In this document: in pieces, positions 60,497 to 64,000 of the stretch
Layout of the letters: each line of letters starts with the position of its first letter
Position numbering within the stretch: the stretch's first letter is position 1
Assembly: GCA_002256145.1 (NCBI GenBank)
Contig: NKIP01000011.1
Span: forward strand, 62,001 to 126,000
Source of the DNA: Comamonadaceae bacterium PBBC1
Lineage (GTDB): Bacteria; Pseudomonadota; Gammaproteobacteria; Burkholderiales; Burkholderiaceae_C
DNA length: 64,000 nt
Reading direction: 5' to 3'
Notes under the pieces: generated by a model
Told to the model about the DNA's origin: nothing
The model's database searches: none
What the model saw: the letters and a program-made list of their open reading frames with translations, nothing else
Translations under genes and position numbers: made by a program

Positions 60497-61497
60497 CGAG
60501 ACCCGTTTTCACTTTTTTCAACGTCAACGAGGGTGCCGGAAAGACCCGTTTGATTTACCACATCGCCCACATGTTCGCGATCATGGGGGTGCACGTCCTG
60601 GCTGTGGATTGCGATCCGCAAGCCAAGCTCAGCGCTTCTTTCTTGCGTGACGAAGCATTACAAGCGCTTTGGGACGATGCATCGTGCGCGCAAACCATTT
60701 ACCGCGCTGTGCAACCCTTGACTGGAAACGGCGATTACGTGACGCCAAAGCTTCAAGAAATCACGCCCAAGTTGCATTTGATTGCGGGCGACTTGGGTCT
60801 GTCTTCTTTTGAAGATCAATTGTCCGAGCAATGGAGCAATGCCAATTCGGACAACTCAGACACCTATGGCCAGTCTTTTGATATCTTGACGGCGTTTTGG
60901 CGCTGCGCACAAGAAGCGGCGTCCCAATGCGAAGCAGACATCATCATTTTTGACATTGGCCCGAACTTGGGTGCCATCAATCGCTCAGTTTTGCTGGGCA
61001 CCGACCACGTCATTGTTCCGCTGGGCGCAGATTTGTTTTCTTTGAGGGGCTTGCAAAACATAGGCCCGGCATTGCGCGTCTGGCGCAAATCGTGGGAGAC
61101 CCGAAGCGCCAAGCCCTTCAACGACTACACATTGCCCAAGGGTGATATGCACGTCTTAGGCTACGTTGCCATGCAACACCAAGTACGTTTGTCTCGACCC
61201 GTACAAGCTTACAAACAATGGGTGGATCAGATTCCGAGCGACTACCGCAAATACATCGAAGAAACAACAACTGACAACACTCCAAAAATTGAAGACGACC
61301 CGTTTGCTCTGGCATTGCTGCGCCACTACAAAAGCATCGTACCCATCGGCCAAGAGGCCCGCAAACCCATTTTTTCTTTGAAAAGCGCAGACGGTGTCAG
61401 TGGTTCACAAATGGCCACTGTTCGCGCCGCATACGACGACTTTCAAAACCTCGCCACAAAAATTCTGCTTCAAGCCAATCTCGCCCATCTTTTATGA
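60493..61497 (+). CDS. ParA-like ATPase with altered Walker A, second gene of the cassette inside gatCAB
   Basis: ATPase of 334 residues in the ParA/MinD superfamily. N-terminal [20 protein letters not shown] has a P-loop, but the signature Lys of the deviant Walker A box (KGGxGKT) is replaced by Asn/Glu (N12-E13-G14-A15-G16-K17-T18), so the typical dimer-forming Lys is missing. Later marks are [16 protein letters not shown] (switch I region) and [16 protein letters not shown] (Walker B/switch II). The last third (about 210-300) has no obvious ParA match. The gene overlaps gatB by four bases (ATGA). No parB or plasmid partition site is near, so partition is unlikely. Confidence 0.78.
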   Translation: MTRPVFTFFNVNEGAGKTRLIYHIAHMFAIMGVHVLAVDCDPQAKLSASFLRDEALQALWDDASCAQTIYRAVQPLTGNGDYVTPKLQEITPKLHLIAGDLGLSSFEDQLSEQWSNANSDNSDTYGQSFDILTAFWRCAQEAASQCEADIIIFDIGPNLGAINRSVLLGTDHVIVPLGADLFSLRGLQNIGPALRVWRKSWETRSAKPFNDYTLPKGDMHVLGYVAMQHQVRLSRPVQAYKQWVDQIPSDYRKYIEETTTDNTPKIEDDPFALALLRHYKSIVPIGQEARKPIFSLKSADGVSGSQMATVRAAYDDFQNLATKILLQANLAHLL

Positions 61498-62954
61498 CTG
61501 CACCCAAACTCGTCCAAGGCTACGAAGTCGTCATCGGCTTCGAAACACACGCCCAACTTTCGACCAAAAGCAAAATTTTCAGCCGCGCCTCGGTGGCCTT
61601 TGGTGCCGAAGCCAACACACAAGCCTGCGCGGTGGACATGGCTTTGCCCGGCACGCTGCCCGTGATGAACATCGGCGCTGTGGAACGTGCGATTGAATTT
61701 GGCCTGGCCATCAACGCGCACATCGCCGAGCGCAGCATCTTTGCCCGCAAAAACTACTTCTACCCCGACCTGCCCAAGGGCTACCAGATCAGCCAGTTTG
61801 AGATCCCTGTCGTGCAAGGCGGTGAGGTGTCGTTCTTTCTGGAAGTGGGCAAAGAGACCGTGCGCAAAACCGTGCGCCTGGAACGTGCCCACCTCGAAGA
61901 AGACGCGGGCAAATCACTGCACGAAGACTTCATCGGCCAGTCGGGCATTGACCTGAACCGCGCAGGCACGCCCCTGCTGGAAATCGTGACCCAGCCCGAC
62001 ATGCGCAGCAGCGAAGAAGCCGTGGCCTATGCCAAAGAGCTGCACAAGATCGTCACCTGGATCGGCATCTGCGACGGCAACATGCAAGAAGGCAGTTTCC
62101 GGTGTGATGCCAACGTGTCGGTGCGCAAACCTGGGGCACCTCTGGGCACGCGCCGCGAGATCAAGAACCTGAACAGCTTCAAGTTCATGCAGCAGGCGAT
62201 TGACTACGAAGTGCGCTGGCAGATCGACCAGATCGAAGACGGCCACACCATCCAGCAAGCCACCGTGCTGTTCGACCCCGACACGGGCGAGACCCGCGCC
62301 ATGCGCACCAAGGAAGACGCCGCTGACTACCGCTACTTCCCCGACCCCGACCTGCCACCACTGTTGATCGGCCGCGACTGGGTGGAGCGCGTCAAAGGCG
62401 AGATGGCCGAGCTGCCCCGCGTGATGGCCGAGCGCTTCGTCAAAGACTACGCCCTGCCCGAATACGACGCCACGCAACTGACGCAAAGCAAAGCGGTCTC
62501 CGCCTACTTTGAAGCCACGGCCAAAGCATGCGGCCAAGCCAAACTGGCCAGCAACTGGATCATGGGCGAAGTCTCACGCCGCTTGAATGCCAGCGAGATG
62601 GCGATTGAGCAAGCGCCCGTGAGTGCGGCCCAACTGGCCGCCCTGATCGGCCGCATCAGCGACAACACCATCAGCAACAACGCGGCGCGTCAGGTGTTTG
62701 AAGGTCTGTGGAACGGCGAAGGCGAAGTCGACGCCATCATCGAAGCCAAAGGCCTCAAGCAGATGAACGACACGGGTGAGCTGGAAAAGATCATCGACGA
62801 CGTGCTGGCAGCCAACCCCAAGAACGTTGAAGAGTTCAAGGCGGGCAACGCCAAGGCCCTGAACGGCCTGGTCGGCCCGATCATGAAGGCCAGCAAGGGC
62901 AAGGCCAATCCTGGGCAGGTGAATGCTTTGTTGATGAAGAAGCTGGGCGGTTAA
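61494..62954 (+). CDS. gatB: Asp/Glu-tRNA amidotransferase subunit B
   Basis: Kinase-like subunit that phosphorylates the tRNA-bound Glu/Asp and recognises the tRNA. 486 residues, complete. Marks are [58 protein letters not shown] and the C-terminal YqeY-like tail domain with VAAN-like [16 protein letters not shown]. The ATG overlaps the ParA-like gene, so the essential subunit is translated in coupling with the inserted cassette. Confidence 0.96.
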   Translation: MTAPKLVQGYEVVIGFETHAQLSTKSKIFSRASVAFGAEANTQACAVDMALPGTLPVMNIGAVERAIEFGLAINAHIAERSIFARKNYFYPDLPKGYQISQFEIPVVQGGEVSFFLEVGKETVRKTVRLERAHLEEDAGKSLHEDFIGQSGIDLNRAGTPLLEIVTQPDMRSSEEAVAYAKELHKIVTWIGICDGNMQEGSFRCDANVSVRKPGAPLGTRREIKNLNSFKFMQQAIDYEVRWQIDQIEDGHTIQQATVLFDPDTGETRAMRTKEDAADYRYFPDPDLPPLLIGRDWVERVKGEMAELPRVMAERFVKDYALPEYDATQLTQSKAVSAYFEATAKACGQAKLASNWIMGEVSRRLNASEMAIEQAPVSAAQLAALIGRISDNTISNNAARQVFEGLWNGEGEVDAIIEAKGLKQMNDTGELEKIIDDVLAANPKNVEEFKAGNAKALNGLVGPIMKASKGKANPGQVNALLMKKLGG

Positions 62955-62990
62955 AGCGGCGTTGCATGAGTCACAAGTCGAATTGATGGC

Positions 62991-63752
62991 TCATTCAAGT
63001 TTCAATGACGGCCGCAAGTTATCCAATGGCTCAATCATGAACAACGTATTCGGTTTAACGACCTGAAAAATGCCCACATCATCCGCACTCATCAGCTTGT
63101 GTTTTGTGTCGTCGGGCAATTGGTTCAGCACATTCAAAATTTCTTCTTGCTTGGCACTGAATCCAAAAACCAGTGCATGCAAGTCGAAAAATTGATCCAT
63201 GGCTTGATGCCCCGTGGATCCGGGTTGCGCGATCAAACGAAATTCATGTTCGTGTCGCCAGTAGTCATATTTTTCCGACAGCTTGGCTTGTGCATTGCCA
63301 AATAAATCTTGTGTGAATGTGGGTGGCATCAAGCGTTGGGGTTGTTCGTTTTTGTGATTGTGTGGGTGTGTAACGTATTGCACCTTCACCCATTTGAATC
63401 GTTCATCGGTCAGATGCTTTCGTTTGAGTACCATGCAAACACCACTGTGATTGTTGGCGTATGAGGCCCACATTGGCAAAAAGTTGGATCCATGCCATTT
63501 TTGCTTGTGAATCGAAACAGAATAAATGCCCACAGTCTGCAAATAGGACTCCACATCGCTCTTGACTGGTGGCGGGTTGCAACTCACCGCATAACCCTCA
63601 GTCAACACACCTTCCAACGGATCATTCAGCTGTGCCACGGTCGGTATATAAATTTCCAGTTTGGGCAAGAGACTCAAGAATTTTTCATTGATCTCACGGA
63701 ACTTGCAGACATAGGAATGGTCCTCCTCAAGATCAGCGTTTGCAACACTCAT
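62991..63752 (-). CDS. DUF2971 protein
   Basis: Protein of 253 residues. N-terminal VCKFREINEKFLSLLPKLEIYIPTVAQLNDPLEG matches the DUF2971 pattern (positions about 15-48 shown as summary), followed by KWHGSNFLPMWASYANNHSGVCMVLKRKHL and the C-terminal EHEFRLIAQPGSTG. The family is frequent in defence islands and near restriction or toxin genes, but no mechanism is established. DNA here is more AT-rich than the gat genes. It is convergent with gatB (36-base gap) and follows a probable Fic gene in the same direction. Confidence 0.8.
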   Translation of the reverse strand: MSVANADLEEDHSYVCKFREINEKFLSLLPKLEIYIPTVAQLNDPLEGVLTEGYAVSCNPPPVKSDVESYLQTVGIYSVSIHKQKWHGSNFLPMWASYANNHSGVCMVLKRKHLTDERFKWVKVQYVTHPHNHKNEQPQRLMPPTFTQDLFGNAQAKLSEKYDYWRHEHEFRLIAQPGSTGHQAMDQFFDLHALVFGFSAKQEEILNVLNQLPDDTKHKLMSADDVGIFQVVKPNTLFMIEPLDNLRPSLKLE

Positions 63753-63794
63753 GCTTCGACTCTTTTTTCGATTTTGGATTTATCGTTGATCAGC

Positions 63795-64000
63795 TTAATG
63801 CCTCGACTCGCTGACAGCGGGGCTGAGCTTGTACCGCGTCCCCCGCCCCGTCCCCGTCTGCACCAACACCCCCATCTCGCAGAGTGCCGTGAGTTCACGG
63901 TAGGCCGTAGCGCGTGACACGCGGCACAGGTTCACGTATTTCTCTGTGCTGATGCCGTTGGTAAATCCGTCAGGCCCCACGTCATAAAGTTTGTTGATCG
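63795..64000 (-). CDS. C-terminus of a probable Fic-family protein, start outside the window
   Basis: The frame stays open to the window edge and shows the last 67 or so residues: INKLYDVGPDGFTNGIS, then the winged-helix part KYVNLCRVSRATAYRELTALCEMGVL and GTGRGTRYKLSP. This is the usual C-terminal helix-turn-helix of bacterial Fic proteins that add AMP or similar groups to targets. The Fic core with HPFxxGNG would lie to the right. It is on the same strand as the DUF2971 gene, 42 bases upstream, so the two may be co-transcribed. Assignment rests on this short tail only. Confidence 0.55.
   Translation of the reverse strand, partial: INKLYDVGPDGFTNGISTEKYVNLCRVSRATAYRELTALCEMGVLVQTGTGRGTRYKLSPAVSESRH

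Noticed and set aside
60493..61497. Plasmid or chromosome partition system for the ParA-like gene
   Set aside because: No ParB-like gene and no repeated centromere-like sites are near, the Walker A box is altered, and the gene is translationally coupled to an AlbA_2 protein and gatB.

Overview
The window looks like chromosomal DNA of a betaproteobacterium of the order Burkholderiales, probably Comamonadaceae. It is GC-rich, the gatCAB and mreBCD-mrdA loci have the usual betaproteobacterial form, and several families are typical of that group (Bug-type solute receptor, SsuEAD, a ped/exa-type quinoprotein alcohol oxidation cluster, DUF2946 proteins). No rRNA, tRNA, CRISPR array, transposase or phage gene was seen.

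Left to right. (1) 1-3545: sulfur acquisition operon sbp-ssuE-ssuA-ssuD, read leftward; ssuD is cut by the window edge. (2) 3706-7954: short archaic (Csu-like) chaperone-usher pilus operon. (3) 8115-20913: a 12.8-kb copper island, all on the minus strand. Four DUF2946 proteins, each with a CXXC motif and an Arg-(Ala/Gly)-Pro-Pro motif near the C-terminus, each precede a set of copper genes: PCu(A)C chaperone; Crp-type regulator, second PCu(A)C chaperone and MbnP/MbnH pair; a TonB receptor plus a broken DJ-1/PfpI gene; and a BfrG-like TonB receptor with a BNR-repeat protein and a thioredoxin-like protein. DUF2946 proteins of this kind (CruR of Bordetella pertussis) are known as copper-sensing upstream ORFs acting through a translation arrest and Rho.

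(4) 20973-48718: a BLUF protein and then a dispersed PQQ-dependent alcohol oxidation locus: ExaC-type aldehyde dehydrogenase, a PqqU-like TonB receptor, solute-binding proteins, cytochromes c, a sigma-54 activator, a MoxY/MoxX-like two-component system, a PQQ alcohol dehydrogenase with the Asp-Tyr-Asp lanthanide signature, two quinoprotein-relay metallohydrolases, a SoxYZ-like carrier, a beta-propeller protein and an ABC transporter. Four excellent -24/-12 (sigma-54) promoters lie in front of its main operons, which suggests one regulon. No PQQ biosynthesis genes are present here. Embedded in this part is an unexplained four-gene envelope module (31747-34368) with an ExbB/MotA-like protein, followed by a palindromic repeat family.

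(5) 48769-52734: single housekeeping-type genes (MmgE/PrpD, GST, DksA-like, a small conserved protein, MarC). (6) 52746-57304: mreB-mreC-mreD-mrdA cell-shape operon. (7) 57514-62954: gatC-gatA-gatB, interrupted between gatA and gatB by a two-gene cassette (AlbA_2/GHKL-type ATP-binding protein plus ParA-like ATPase) joined to its neighbours by overlaps of a few bases. (8) 62991-64000: a DUF2971 protein and the C-terminus of a probable Fic-family protein.

The two best candidates for new biology are the four-fold array of DUF2946 upstream ORFs in the copper island and the AlbA_2-ParA cassette sealed into the gat operon.
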